Origin: Adineta vaga
Taxonomy: Eukaryota > Rotifera
Length of the DNA: 64,000 nucleotides
Direction of reading: 5' to 3'
NCBI GenBank assembly: GCA_021613535.1
Contig: CP075492.1
Location: 19,282,001 to 19,346,000, forward strand
Shown: positions 31,480 to 43,035 of the stretch, one piece after another
Numbering within the stretch: the first letter of the stretch is position 1
Layout: every line of letters begins with the position of its first letter
The notes under the pieces: generated by a model
The model's database searches: none
What the model saw: only the letters and a program-made list of their open reading frames with translations
Told to the model about the DNA's origin: nothing
Program-made: the position numbers and the translations under genes

Positions 31480-31870
31480 CATCAGTACAATTCTTCTTGT
31501 TTTACTTATATTTTCAATTTCTTTGAAAAATAATTCTGAATGATTATATAATTTATAATCAGTATTTGTTTTACTTTTAAACATATCAATGGTAAGTTGA
31601 GTATCAGGTGATATTGAATTCAATGTTTCTTCATCTAACCATATTAAATTATTATCAATATCATTTGTATTTGTAATGAGATCTTCATTTTCTAGTAGAT
31701 AATATTGTTTTTATCCAAAGAAAGGCAAAAAATAGCAAACGATGCATAAAATATAGAATCTTGAAGATCTTTCTAAAAAGTTATGATTATGTTCACATTT
31801 ATTCATCGCTATTGTTAATAAAACAAACAGTTTGTAAATAACAATGTCTTGTTTTAAATGATTTCGATAG
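31480..31870 (-). pseudogene. Decayed coding segment of unknown family
   Basis: On the minus strand a frame is open from about 31870 (M-N-Y-R-N-H-L-K-Q-D-I-V) to a TAA near 31714, and continues in the same frame with coding-like sequence (Y-Y-L-L-E-N-E-D-L-I-T-N-T-N-D, W-L-D-E-E-T-L-N-S-I-S-P). A frame change near 31500 follows. No family is recognised. The clean amino-acid composition on both sides of a single stop suggests an old gene, not chance. Confidence 0.35.
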
Positions 31871-32242
31871 TTCATTTTTTTCCATTTCATTTACAATTAA
31901 TTTTCTATCAGTTATGTTTATCATAATCATAATAGATCAATGAAGATCGAAAATGGAAAATTATCGTTTAACAATTAAGAATGTCTTACTATCAGATCAA
32001 AACAAATTTATATGGAAAATATTTCTTTATAAACAGATTAAAATACACAAACATATTCTTATTAGTCCAATTGTTCTCATTTTGATTTCTTTATCTCGTC
32101 TAATAATACTTAACATTAATATAATAAACAAAAACAAGTATTCTATTTTCAATTAATATGAGCGTTATTTATTATTTTTAAAGAATAAGACATTGTATAT
32201 TCGATTGAATTGGTCTGTAAATCATATATAGATGAGATGAAT

Positions 32243-33097
32243 TTATAAATCTATTAGAGGTGTTAATAACGTTGACGAATCTTGTATAAGATTCAGAAAT
32301 TCCTTGGTTAATTGATTATAAATTGTAATATATTTATTTCTGAAATCTATCCATCTGTGTGATTCCATAGCAAGAAGATCTTCATAGAGATAATTTGCTT
32401 TTGTATAATCTGTCAATTGACCAAAACGTTTAATATCAATACCAAAATAGAGTAGTCGAATTGAATGCCAAATCAATTTTTTAGTTTTATAAAAATGATA
32501 GTTTTGTCGAAGTATGGCATGGTTCCAAATAGGATCGTTGGACATTTGATCAATGTTATTTCGAGTCTCACTATCATTATTTTCAGTTGGAAATAATTTT
32601 TCAGTCATATTTTTACAGGCCATAAATAGATGCGATCGTGAATGATTTAACACTGATTCGTGTAACATATGATCATTAACATGAAATTCATCGGAAAATT
32701 TTCTTTTTTCAATCCATTTGAGATGTTCTGGTAGGAAAATACATTCGATAACAAACATTGTATTTGTTGCTATGAGTTTTTGAAAAGTTTCAATACTGAA
32801 CATCCATATCTGTGCATCACGATCACCCAAATCCAAAAAACGAAATTTATCAAATTCATCAGAAAATAATTTTCGAAAATTTGGACTTAGCCAATTACGT
32901 CGAACTATTCCATTTAGACTCTTCCATTTAAATTTTTCATGTGTATCAAATGTATTTGATTGTAATACCATTATAAGATCATAATCACTTTGTCTTTGTT
33001 CACTTGCTGTACCATACGCATGTGAACCAAATAAATAAAGTGCTTTGACGAATTTTTCATCGATTTTCAATTGTTTAAGTAAACTAGTTTTGTTCAT
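32243..33097 (-). CDS. Nucleotidyltransferase-fold protein
   Basis: A single-exon 284-residue protein. Near the N terminus is the Pol-beta-type nucleotidyltransferase motif: L-F-G-S-H-A-Y-G-T-A-S-E (residues 22-33) followed by S-D-Y-D (37-40), the G-S-x(n)-D-x-D arrangement whose Asp residues bind the metal ions. A third acidic residue of the active site is plausible near D-L-G-D-R-D (about 90-95) but not certain. The C-terminal half is helical (K-L-I-W-H-S-I-R-L-L-Y-F-G). Proteins of this layout occur widely in bacteria, and in bdelloids may be of foreign origin; that is inference. Its substrate is unknown. No introns, no targeting signal. Confidence 0.75.
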   Translation of the reverse strand: MNKTSLLKQLKIDEKFVKALYLFGSHAYGTASEQRQSDYDLIMVLQSNTFDTHEKFKWKSLNGIVRRNWLSPNFRKLFSDEFDKFRFLDLGDRDAQIWMFSIETFQKLIATNTMFVIECIFLPEHLKWIEKRKFSDEFHVNDHMLHESVLNHSRSHLFMACKNMTEKLFPTENNDSETRNNIDQMSNDPIWNHAILRQNYHFYKTKKLIWHSIRLLYFGIDIKRFGQLTDYTKANYLYEDLLAMESHRWIDFRNKYITIYNQLTKEFLNLIQDSSTLLTPLIDL

Positions 33098-33329
33098 TAT
33101 TTAATATGTCGCCGGATTGAAGGTGAATATATTAACTGTCGATAATTAATGAATTTGTTTTATAGAAAGACTGCGCTGTGTAACAATCTTTTCGAATATT
33201 TTCACAGACTCACCGTTATATTTGATCTATACAGTAAATAAAGATAAAAACATTTTATGACGTTAAATGAAAACGAATCTACAGAGAGACGATAAATGAC
33301 GAAATTTCTTTTTTCTTTCGTTTAGAATG

Positions 33330-33412
33330 AGGATGAATATATGGGTTTGGTATGAGTGTAGGTGTGAATGTGAATTTGATAGGAAAACGGCATCTACGCT
33401 CACCTTTAAGAT
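33330..33412. repeat. TGTGGG fold-back element 13
   Basis: A longer, worn copy: G-rich side GAGTGTAGGTGTGAATGTG, then CATCTACGCTCACCTTTAAGAT. Confidence 0.55.
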
Positions 33413-33457
33413 TTTATATTTTCATAAAAAGTAATAAAAATCTTCGATAAATTCAAA

Positions 33458-33983
33458 TTATGATATACGAGTCAAAATGATATTACAAACAAGATTTATG
33501 GTAATGCAAAATACATTTAATAATGGAATAAATCTCGCCACATGAGCAGTTGAATTAGAAATTTGTTTGGAACTTTCATTTCCACATGGTTGAATAGTAT
33601 TCAAAAAACATTGCAGTTTGTTGAACAGGTTGGGTTGCTCCGACAAAATCAATAGTCGTAGGCATATCACGAATACATTTTGAATCGCTCCACTCCACAG
33701 GAAAAACATCAGGAAATATCCATGAACAGATTAAATGAATTGGACAATAGTAACCAGCTAAAGCCATGTATAAAGTTCCATGTCCAGTTATAGTGGAATT
33801 CCGTAAAATATTCGAGTCTTTGCAGTCATCGATGCTAATAGTGAGACTTGATCAAGTATTGTTGTTGGATCCAATTCACCCGAGATCATCAACAGTGGCG
33901 AATATGAAGCGAGCTGATCTCTATATTGATCTATCGGATATTTTGGCCATTGAAAACGTATTGAGATAAGATGTTCGCCGTTA
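33458..33983 (-). pseudogene. Alpha/beta-hydrolase (TAP-like peptidase) C-terminal relic
   Basis: On the minus strand, starting just inside 33983, the frame reads Q-Y-R-D-Q-L-A, then S-P-L-L-M-I-S-G-E-L-D-P-T-T, the strand and Asp motif near the end of TAP-like serine hydrolases. After a frame change comes T-I-T-G-H-G-T-L-Y, where His would be the catalytic one, then C-P-I-H-L-I-C-S-W and D-S-K-C-I-R-D-M-P. A second frame change near 33640 leads to a hydrophobic tail (C-I-T-I-N-L-V-C-N-I-I-L) like a GPI or membrane anchor. Two frame changes and loss of the N-terminal half, cut at a half fold-back element, make it a relic. Confidence 0.55.
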
Positions 33984-34002
33984 CCATCTTGAGGGTATGT
34001 GG
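33984..34002. repeat. Half of a TGTGGG fold-back element
   Basis: A single G-rich arm starting CCATCTTGAGGGTATGTGG, the family's left end, with no C-rich partner. It sits exactly at the truncated 5' side of the hydrolase relic. DNA from 34003 to 34484 holds no recognised gene. Confidence 0.7.
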
Positions 34003-34484
34003 TTTTTTCTGGATCAGCTGTTCCAATCTTAATTTATGTAATACTTCAACAAATACTTGTGCTAAAGATGAACATATCTCTGTTCATCATCCTAAATGTA
34101 ATTCATAATCTGCTTGTTATCCAGTATCAATGATTGATTCAAGCATTTGTCCACCGCAGTACAAGCAAGATATATTGGAATATTCCACAAATTAGCATTG
34201 AAATATAGATTTTCTTCGATGGTATCCTTTCGAAAAATAATCTTGTATGAAAAGCGATATTACAAAGAAAAGTATAGAAAAAAGCATATATTTGTTCCTT
34301 TGTTTTCTCGTGATAAATCATACCATTCTACTGAAAATATCAAATATGATTTGTTTTATCTTAGCAAATAGCAATGAATACGAGTATCATCAATATAATT
34401 CCAGCTATAACTGAAATTATAGACACAACTGCAATTACAATCATAACTAGAACTACTGGTGAAACTAGGCATAAGTTGTAAATT

Positions 34485-34517
34485 AAGGGTGTGGGTCGAA
34501 AAATTGACTTACACCCA
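34485..34517. repeat. TGTGGG fold-back element 14 (short)
   Basis: TAAGGGTGTGGGTCG, a short loop, TTACACCC. About 330 bp upstream of the F-box gene. Confidence 0.6.
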
Positions 34518-34846
34518 AATTCTCGTACTTATTCTGATCGTCGCGGTCATTTTCGCGCAATAGATGAACATGTTGTATACATCGGATTAATCATTCGAAG
34601 AAAGAAAAAAATTCTACAACACTATGCGCATTGTTCTCTTTCCATAGCAGAATAGTTTGATGTGTCTCCATTAAGTGCACATAAGTGACTTCTTCCCACA
34701 GAAAGAAACAGAATAAATCGAGAATGACGTATTTCTTCAACTCATAACGGTTGGAATTTTCCAACCATGAGAAAAAACACAACGTGATAACCATATTTAT
34801 ATAAAGTAATGTTATTCATACTTGCATAATCGGTATAACAACTGAC

Positions 34847-36337
34847 TTGAATATCATGAGTGACAGTTTATCGACAAATCAACTTCGGCTTGAAGTACTT
34901 CCTGATGAACTCTTCTTGGAAATTTTTCAATATGTTGATCCTATCGATCTTTATAATATCAAAGGTCTTAACAAACGGATAGATTCTATTATTAAAGCTG
35001 TGAAAGTGAATATTGTGGTTGAAGAGCAAGAATACTATGACCTTGATTATATATCAAGTTTTGCCCCAACACAAATAATTCGTTTAGAAATGTATAGCTC
35101 TACGCCGTCGCTGAATTTGCATGAAATGACCGAGCTTCGTTCACTGACGCTTAATTGTAATTATCTTTGGCAAGAGCAGTCGGAACAGGTAACTTCTACA
35201 ATATAAAGACATTCACTTTGAAGTTTATGTTTTATATGAATCTATTAAGATAGCCAAGATAGTCAAGATCAGTCTGCCTCGTCTAGAAAGACTCGTCATT
35301 GACAATGTAACGCATGATCTACATGAACCGTTATTCGATGCTATCTTTCAAGGTGAACAGTTTCCATCGCTTACAATTTGTCGTCTCAGTTTGACGCATC
35401 ATTATAATTTGAAGTTCAATAAAAAGCAGTTATCATCAACAAACAATACACTTCATTGTCTTATTATTGACAAATGGAATTATTTCAATCTTGATTTTCT
35501 ATTGCATCAACTACCTCATCTACGTCGATTTGAAACAAATTTTGAAGAATCATGCATTTCCATGATTGACTTGGTGACACCTCATTTAGCGATCAAAAAT
35601 TTACGAGTTACACTTAACGACCCATTATATGACTTTGAAAAACTACTTAAATTGACACCTAATCTTGCTCGATTGCGGGTTCGAGGAAACCTTGGGAGAA
35701 ATTCTGTGCTTAACTATTTTCAAAAAGTTGCCGAATTTCTTCCTACTCTTCTTCCTCTTCTTCAATGTTTCGATTGTGAACTTTACTGCTATCCATTCGA
35801 ATCTCGAGAAAGTGAATCCATTATACGGCAACTTCACACATTTTTCAGGAAAATTCGGTGCCTCTCTGGTCGGGGTCGCAATCAATGCCATACAACTGAT
35901 CTTGAATTATATCCCTTCAACAATAAATATGAAGGTGAGTGTCATTATTATAAGTATTAGCGAGAATCTATGTCTATTGTACAGATAACTTTTCTGGAAA
36001 TCTTTAACTTCTAATTCAGTTAGAGCATGCGGACTGTCGATCTTCTGCGCAAAAATAAGCCGTATCATTTCATACTCTTACATCGCACATACATGTTTAC
36101 AGCAATTTCTTTTCTGCACTTACATGATTGCTTAATTTCATCTATTTAGAATCGTCACCACGTTCTTCTTTTATGCAACCAAGTTCAACGCATTACTACT
36201 ACTCGGATGAATCCGATGATGTCAGATACGATCATGATTATGATGAGGATGATGAGGCATGGGTAAGGAATGAGTATGGAAATGGACCAAATATGTATTG
36301 GGATGCTGAATCAGATGAGTGGTGTCCACTACCATAA
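34847..36337 (+). CDS. F-box protein with acidic tail
   Basis: Three exons fit in phase: 34847-35188, 35250-35934 and 36150-36337, about 400 residues. The F-box is at residues about 15-55 (L-P-D-E-L-F-L-E-I-F-Q-Y-V-D-P-I-D-L). The middle reads like leucine-rich-repeat or strand-helix repeats (L-R-S-L-T-L-N-C-N-Y, L-H-C-L-I-I-D-K-W-N, N-L-A-R-L-R-V-R-G-N). The last exon gives a Tyr/Asp/Glu-rich acidic tail (Y-Y-Y-S-D-E-S-D-D-V). F-box proteins link substrates to Skp1-cullin ubiquitin ligases; the substrate is unknown. The start may be the second Met at 34856, since M-N-I-M-S-D-S. The first intron uses the acceptor at 35248-35249 to keep the frame. Confidence 0.75.
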
Positions 36338-36539
36338 CTTAATATATGGATAACATTCAGAGAAAAAGAACAGTTAAATGAATCGTTGTTTCATTGACAA
36401 TCTGATAGATCAGTATACACCAACGCGAATTGCGACAGATAACGGGCGACATGTGCCATTTTGGGTCATTGTTTGTAAAAAGTATCGTCGTTTCAACGTG
36501 TTCGACTAAAAATAAGATAGCAGATACATCGCAGAGCTA

Positions 36540-36770
36540 GGACGAAAGTATTTGTACTTGAAAATTTTGTACTTTCCAAGTAAAAAGTATTTAACTTTTA
36601 CGTTAGAAAATAAACTTTGTACTTGGCTACCGAAGTACAAGTACTTTTCGGAAAGTACAAGTACAATACTTTATACCTAGATATTCGTACTTTTCCAAGT
36701 AAAACACAATTTAATACTTGAAAGTACGAGTATTTAAGTATAAAGTATTGTACTTGTACTTTCCAATAGA
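36540..36770. repeat. AAGTAC-rich inverted and tandem repeat
   Basis: Dense short repeats of AAGTAC/GTACTT. The segment GGAAAGTACAAGTACAATAC near 36650 reappears inverted near 36740 as GTATTGTACTTGTACTTTCC, making a large fold-back. Probably a non-coding transposon end or a distinct MITE. Confidence 0.65.
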
Positions 36771-36773
36771 GCC

Positions 36774-37147
36774 CTGCAGGGTACGGTTAACCTGTCCTGT
36801 CCTACCAGGGTAGGACAGGTCAGGGTAAGGTTACGAAAATTTGTACAGGGTAGGTTGCAGGGTATGAATGTCGTAACTTGTCAACCTGGAAAGGATATTG
36901 AATACTGTATGCTGATGACATCTTTGAGAAAATATTAAAAGAATAGATAATAAGTAGTCCATAAATAAGTTCGATTGGTCACAAATATTCAGTCAGAAAT
37001 GAAAACGGTATTATTTATTGGGTGTGGGTGAGGATGTCAGTCTGGATGTGAATAATTAGGCAATACTCACATCCACACCTAGACCCGCACCCACAATCTC
37101 AAAAGGGCAGGGCAGGATAGAGGTTATGAAAATGTTGTACCCTGCAG
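36774..37147. mobile_element. MITE with CTGCAGGGTAC ends and nested fold-back element
   Basis: A 374-bp unit bounded by CTGCAGGGTAC (36774) and GTACCCTGCAG (ending 37147), a perfect 11-bp inverted pair. Near the left end is an internal hairpin CCTGTCCTACC/GGTAGGACAGG. A second inverted similarity (TTACGAAAAT-TTGTAC and TTATGAAAATGTTGTAC) supports a composite structure. No transposase. Fold-back element 15 is nested inside. A target duplication is not evident. Confidence 0.55.
37018..37104. repeat. TGTGGG fold-back element 15
   Basis: TTGGGTGTGGGTGAGGATG, loop with GCAATACTCACATCC, arm CACCTAGACCCGCACCCACA. Nested in the MITE. Confidence 0.8.
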
Positions 37148-37568
37148 ACCTCTAACCACAAGGAAAACAACAATGACAAAAAAACCCTTGAACAAAATGA
37201 AAAACCGATGATTTTATCTATTGTAATGGGCTTCTTTACTCATAAATAAATTAATGACATATAAAAAATACTAGTTTTGTAGAGCAGATTTTGCTCTATC
37301 GATTGGTATAAGATGATAATAGTTTTGGTCAAAATTTTATGATGAAAAAGTCCGCAAACAAATGTACTCAAAAGTTCATGGTTTTTGACATATTGATAAC
37401 AAGGGCTAGAATGTTTCGATTATCAAAGTATTAGAAGACTTTGTTCAAAGGTCATAAAAATTTGGATTTCTAAGTAACTGAGATGTCATAGAACCTCTCT
37501 TAATTGCAATGGACACACTTTCATGATCGATTCATACGAAAAATCGAGATGTAATTTTTATTTCAATG

Positions 37569-38352
37569 TTATTCATTACATATTAATCGTGGTAAAAGTG
37601 ATGGATTAGTTTCAGATTCTAAACATTTAATATATAGATTTAATATGTTGGTTATATTTGAACGAAGATATAATGTTGCTTCTTTTAAAGCTTCGCGTCG
37701 AGCACCTTTTGGTAAAAGTGTGTAGATCGGTTGTAATCGATATGTTATTGCAGTTGGATTACTTTTAATTGTTGGAAGCCAATTATAAGCAGTTAGTGGA
37801 GATATTGAAGGAAAGCCACCAATAATTTTAAAATATGATAACGAATTTTTTTCATATTGTTCGTCAACAGTTTTATGATAAGTTTCAGTTAATTCTTTGG
37901 TTGAATAGAAAAACCAATAACGTTTAGAAATTTCTCGACGAATCCATTTTTCCGTCATTTTTTTAATCAAACATGTTTCAAAATAATCTTCCGCCCATAA
38001 CATTCCTCCTATATCCGCTTGAACAACAACATAAGTACCATATGTATCAAAGAAGATACGAAATTTCTCGAAATTATTTGTATTAAGATCAAATGTTAAA
38101 GGTAAATATTCAATAGCTAAAGTAGCAGTTCGACGAAGTTTTGGTAATGGAAATGTAACTGCAGCTAATGTAAACCAAATAACTTGTTGTTTGGTCCAAG
38201 CCATTTTATATTTATGTTGATAAAATCTTTCATATGTAAATTTCATTTCTTTTTCATCACTCGTTGCTCCAAATCCAAAAAAACCATCAGAATCTTGTTG
38301 ATTAAATACAAATGATTGGTGAAGTACTGATATTTTCTGATGGTTTTGAATT
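37569..38352 (-). CDS. MACPF (perforin-like) domain protein, 5' part unresolved
   Basis: An open frame from about 38352 to the stop at 37569 encodes about 260 residues. It contains F-F-D-T-Y-G-T-Y-V-V-V-Q-A-D-I-G-G, matching the Y-G-T-H-x(n)-G-G signature of the membrane attack complex/perforin fold. Flanking segments (F-G-F-G-A-T-S-D-E-K before, F-P-S-I-S-P-L-T-A-Y-N-W after) fit too. MACPF proteins insert into membranes or act in immunity and development. The usual domain is about 330 residues and no signal peptide exon was found upstream, so either more exons lie in 38353-38700 or the gene is truncated. The ATG at 38246 would cut into the fold, so I extended the frame upstream to a possible AG acceptor near 38340. 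Confidence 0.6.
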
Positions 38353-39825
38353 CATTGTTTTACTAATTGAATAGCCACGTTATGTATGATTTACTAGAAG
38401 CGAAAAAAACACTTTAGACTTAATACTTTTAGTTCGAAAGTTAAAGGTGTTTTATCAAATTTGAAACGTCGAAGAATTTTAGTGAACTATTTTCATCAAT
38501 TTAGTGTATTCTAGTCACACTTCCACTAATAAGAATTAATTGAATGTTGAAAATAAAAGCTGTTAGCGAAATCACTGCAGAATTAAAATGTGAAACACGA
38601 TAGAGCTGCCGATATACTAGAAAAGCGTGTCAAATATATCTGATGATCTTCGACTCTCGTTGATAAGGTTTTTAGGAGAAGAGGGCCGAGAATGAATAAA
38701 TTTATATTGCTATACACTTCAATACACTCTTTTAGGTCGTGTTTCATAAAAGTCAATTCATATTTTTTTGTTCTTACGATTCAACATAAACGTCATTCAA
38801 CCGATTCCGAATGAAAAAGTCGATTAAAATATCTTATACACAAATACTAGAATTTTTTTCAGAACAAAAAAGCACTTAACATTCTTCATTTCGTAGTATC
38901 CTGACTGAATCTATATTACCTATATTCATCTTCCTAACATAGATACACATCCACCAGCTTTATAGTATTGTCAAAAAGAAAAAAACAACAACAGGCTCAC
39001 TCTAATGCAACAAAAGCCGTTTGTATATCAGCAGTATCTACAGATAAATCTACCTTTTTGAAAATAAAAAAAAAACGAAAAAGGAAAGAAAAGAAATGAT
39101 AAGAGACTTGTGTAAACTGCAAGAAACAGGCGTGATATCGAACAGAGGAAAGCTACAAATGAAAGGATCAAATTTACTTCAGTGGCGATTAATTTCTTAT
39201 TTCCAATTTGATCATTGGTAAAACTTCTGTTTCAAAATCGGTCATAATCACTTTAGGATAAAAAAGAAGGTGTGTATGAATTTCCTCACCTGTCCCACTC
39301 ACACTCTTTAAAAAAGATGCAACTTTCCAATTATTTATGACGATATTTCTTGAGAGTGTAGGTGTCTTTACGTCTTCCTTGGGAAGTTATCATCATGGTA
39401 ATGGCACTGCTACTTATAATGAAATATTTTTTTAAAAAAAAGGTGAATGATGTTCTTACAAATCTATCTATTTCATTTTGTCTGTACGTGCAGACTTTGA
39501 CAATCATGAAAATTAAATAAAAACCAGATGTTACAATATTTGATGAAAAAAGGGAATAGTATAAATTAGGCAACATCATTATCATTAGTTTTTGAAAAAT
39601 ATCCAAAAAAAATCAAAGTTTCAATGCTTGCACCGCATTTCGTACCACTACAGCGAAAGTGGTGTGCCATCTAGTTCTTTTCTTCTGTCAATGCTGTTGG
39701 ACAAGAGCATTACGTGAGTACTGCCATAAACTCGCTAGATAATTTCATTTTTGACCATCATTATCAAAATGCTCGACATAAAAATAAGTGACGAAGAACA
39801 AGTTAGATATAGTGAACCAGTATGA
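38353..39825. other. Gene-free stretch
   Basis: About 1.5 kb with an A-rich tract near 39060-39080 and fold-back element 16. Open frames here look random. Confidence 0.4.
39268..39314. repeat. TGTGGG fold-back element 16 (degenerate)
   Basis: GAAGGTGTGTATGAATTTC arm, CTCACCTGTCCCACTCACAC side. Confidence 0.4.
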
Positions 39826-41290
39826 CTAGGATAAATCGAAAATTTCACCATGTTTAACTACAATAAATGATGACGGATCGAGTTGATTGATTTTAACTGC
39901 TTGAGAAAGTTTCTCAGGTGGTTCCATAAAATATTCATCTGTCAAGGCCCATGTACCCCAATGAATACCAATTGATTTTTTCGATTGCACATCAATATGT
40001 ATTTGAACAGCTTCACTTGGTGACACATGTTGAGCTGCCATCATCCATTGAGGTTCGTAAGCACCAATTGGTATAGCACTTAAATCGAATGGACCATATT
40101 TTTTGCCGATTTCTCGAAAAATGGAAATATTATGAGTATAACCTGTGTCGCCAGCAAAGTAAAATCTGTGTGTAGCATCCGAAATCGCGTAACCACCCCA
40201 CAAAGATTTATTCTGATCGAATGCAGTCCGACGACTCCTAGAATAAACGATCTCTCGTTGCTACGAAAAAAAAAGGAACAATGAATATTATTACCAATGT
40301 TGAGCTGGACAAAAAGCAATGTTCACTCCTTTTTTCTAAAATAAAAATAAAAAATAAATATTTGAAAAACTTTTCCAAATCACTACTCATCTCTTACCGC
40401 AAAATGATACTCTTCCCACCAATCGAGTTCGACAACATTTTGTACATGACTATCGAGAAACCATTGCCGAGTTCCTCGACCACAGAACCAAGTTAGTCGT
40501 TTTCCATAACGTGCATTTAAACTTTTTACACTTGGATAATCGAGATGATCAAAATGATTATGTGAAATAAATATAGCATCGAGATCTTCAGGTAGATCAT
40601 TGGTTGTTAATGCTGGTGGACGGAAACGTTTCGGTCCGATAAATGATGTTATACCGCATCGTTCACTAAAATCATTCAATTTGTTTTCCCAAAAGAACAA
40701 GAGAGAGAAGAAGAAGAAGCATCTACCTGAAAACCGGATCGACGAGAAATCGAAAATTATTCATTTGAACAAAACATGAAGCATGTCCAATCCAGTTAAA
40801 TCGTAGACCGGGTGTTGTTCGATATAGTTCTTCAGGTTTCTCATATCGAATAATAGGTAAAAATTTATCAAGTTCTTCTATAGTCTTTGGCAATCGTGTG
40901 TTCACTTGTGTAGTGAGCTTCCACCACAAAACAGCTCCCAGACTGGGAAATTTGTATTCGGGATTGAATGAATTAACGTAACGACCATTTTCCATTCGAG
41001 ACTTGACGAATTCATCTGAAGACTTATACGTCGTTGAGGGTATTGGTGCTACAAATAAAATCCTAGTGATGCGACGACGTGTAACAGAATTCTTAAATTT
41101 CCTGGCGTCTCTAACTTTTCAGACCTTTAGTTTTACTCAAATACAGCACACAAGTGTTCTGACATAAGGACACTTTTTTCGCCTATGGAATAACATCAAG
41201 TAATCGCATTGACACAATATACTTACGAACAAGAGCAGTCAGAACCATGACAAGTAGAATGACAGCAACGATAGCACCACAACATATAAC
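39826..41290 (-). CDS. NAPE-PLD-type metallo-beta-lactamase hydrolase, membrane-anchored
   Basis: Exons 41227-41290 (5' end may extend), 40727-41048, 40398-40665 and 39826-40260 join in phase through GT-AG introns of 178, 61 and 137 bp. The first encodes a membrane helix (C-C-G-A-I-V-A-V-I-L-L-V-M-V-L). The rest match N-acyl-phosphatidylethanolamine phospholipase D along the whole length: F-N-W-I-G-H-A-S, D-P-V-F-S-E-R-C across the 61-bp intron, G-P-K-R-F-R, the metal motif H-N-H-F-D-H, E-L-D-W-W-E-E, G-D-T-G-Y-T, I-P-I-G-A-Y-E-P and I-H-W-G-T-W. This zinc enzyme releases N-acylethanolamines from membrane lipids. All metal ligands seem present, so it should be active. The membrane helix at the N terminus is unlike the soluble/peripheral vertebrate enzyme. 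A first exon with the ATG, upstream of 41291, was not identified. Confidence 0.88.
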
Positions 41291-43035
41291 TAGAAAATTT
41301 GTGTAAAATAATATCAGTCAAAAACCCAGTGTAGCTAAATATATGTTTATCTATGACTAAATACTTCTATATATTTTTAATGTTTGTATTCATGTCCAGC
41401 CAGCTATATATCTAGTAATAAGTGTTTACATATCTGTGTCTATATAAAGTCATTGCCTAAATCAGATCGAAAGTGAGGAGCAAATCATTTTTTCTTCCGA
41501 CAAAATGTTAAAGATCATAGGGACATTATTTAATTCTTTTTTTAAACGACGACTTTGAGAGGAGTTTTATGAACTATTTTCAGCCATGAAAAACCAGAGA
41601 TTTCGTGCACTCATTCGATTTCCAACAGTATATATACCAAAAGGTCCACAAACTTTCAAAGAATTAGTTCAATACCTTTTCTTTTCTTATTAGATGATGT
41701 TGTAGTTCGATTGTATCCTAAAGTGAAAAATAAAAGTATAAAAATTGATTTTGTTAAACGTTTCAAGTATTTAGGAGTTGATAGAATAATAAGATCCGAA
41801 TGGAGGATTTATATTCAAAATCTTTTAAAGAAAATAACTATTTCTCTTATTGAACTAAGAAGAAAGTTGTTTTTTTGCTTATGCTCTTCTGTCTGTAATA
41901 TGGTTTTTCATACAGAATTTCAGTAAAAGTTGATCGAACATATAAACTTAATCTATAGAATGACCATAGATATCCGTAAAAGTAACAAAGTTTTGAAATG
42001 GTTATTTATAAGAGCACCACAATCGAAAATTGATCTTTTAAGTTTTTATATATAAATACCTGATGGAATCAGGTTAATCATTGTAAAGAATCGTATCAAA
42101 TGCAATGAAATTCAATCGATATATTATTGTAAATTTTTGTTCTCTTTCGTATCCTATTTGCAGCTGTTACCATGATCAACTAACCTTTCTTTATCCTCTC
42201 TATTTTCCATTCTATTCTTCTCTACAATATATGATGTCGCTAGTTCACATACACTCGACGATGTAGTCTGTGTTTTTCTCTTTCCCATCATCCTATTATT
42301 AGTATGATTTTGCATTGTTCACCATAGAATATAATGACAATAATAAAAAGATGAGAAAGAAATAGACACAAATAGTATGTTATTGCTATCAATAGAAGTA
42401 CTCTGAAAATGCTTGGAAATATTATGCAGAAACAAAAGAAAAGACTTTATCAATTGCCTTAAAATGCAAAATGAGTTTAGTTCTTATTGAAGATTAAGTT
42501 TGTGTTTCTTTTAGAACGTTAAATGAAGTTGACATTTGTCTTTGCTATGAGAAGAACTTGTGAAAAAAAAATATCTCCTTCTAGTAACTTAATGCTATCG
42601 AGTGCTCGTTTACAGGCGACTTGTTCGACTAAAGGGTAAGATAAATATAACATCCACATCCTCATATATTTGAAATGCTTATTCATCAATTTCTATGAGT
42701 TAGTACTATCTTAATTATCGGACACTAAAATGAAAATATTTATGAACAGAACAGATTAATAATTAATAGGAGTAACGTAAATAGATATCCCTACGATTCT
42801 CTATTAATGATTAAAAGTTTTTTTTTAGTTATGCTTTTACGTTTCTTCTTACGACCCTTCAAATTCCTCTTTGAGCAGAAAAATCATCGAGAGCAAAGAA
42901 AACAAAGCAAAATACAAATAAAATGTTGAAAAAAACCTACAAAAAAAAAAACGTTTATTTCCCAGTTGTATCAAAAGCGCAACATATATAGAGAAGTTTC
43001 ATTTTCTTATTGCACAAAAGAAAAGATTTTCTAAT
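41291..43035. other. Gene-poor stretch with a retroelement relic
   Basis: Holds the reverse-transcriptase fragment at 41690-41925 and a lone C-rich arm (ACATCCACATCCTCAT) at about 42650. The rest is AT-rich with no gene. Confidence 0.4.
41690..41925 (+). pseudogene. Non-LTR retrotransposon reverse-transcriptase fragment
   Basis: The frame reads L-D-D-V-V-V, then F-V-K-R-F-K-Y-L-G-V-D, then W-R-I-Y-I-Q-N-L-L-K-K-I. The K-Y-L-G-V block followed by W-x-x-x-I-x-x-L-x-x-K-I is the thumb-side motif of LINE-type reverse transcriptases. Only about 75 residues remain and nothing upstream matches the palm. It is a fragment by length. Confidence 0.45.

Noticed and set aside
40666-40726. Apparent coding extension F-F-W-E-N-K-L-N-D-F before S-E-R-C in the NAPE-PLD-type gene
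   Set aside because: It is a 61-bp GT-AG intron; removing it restores D-P-V-F-S-E-R-C as in the family.
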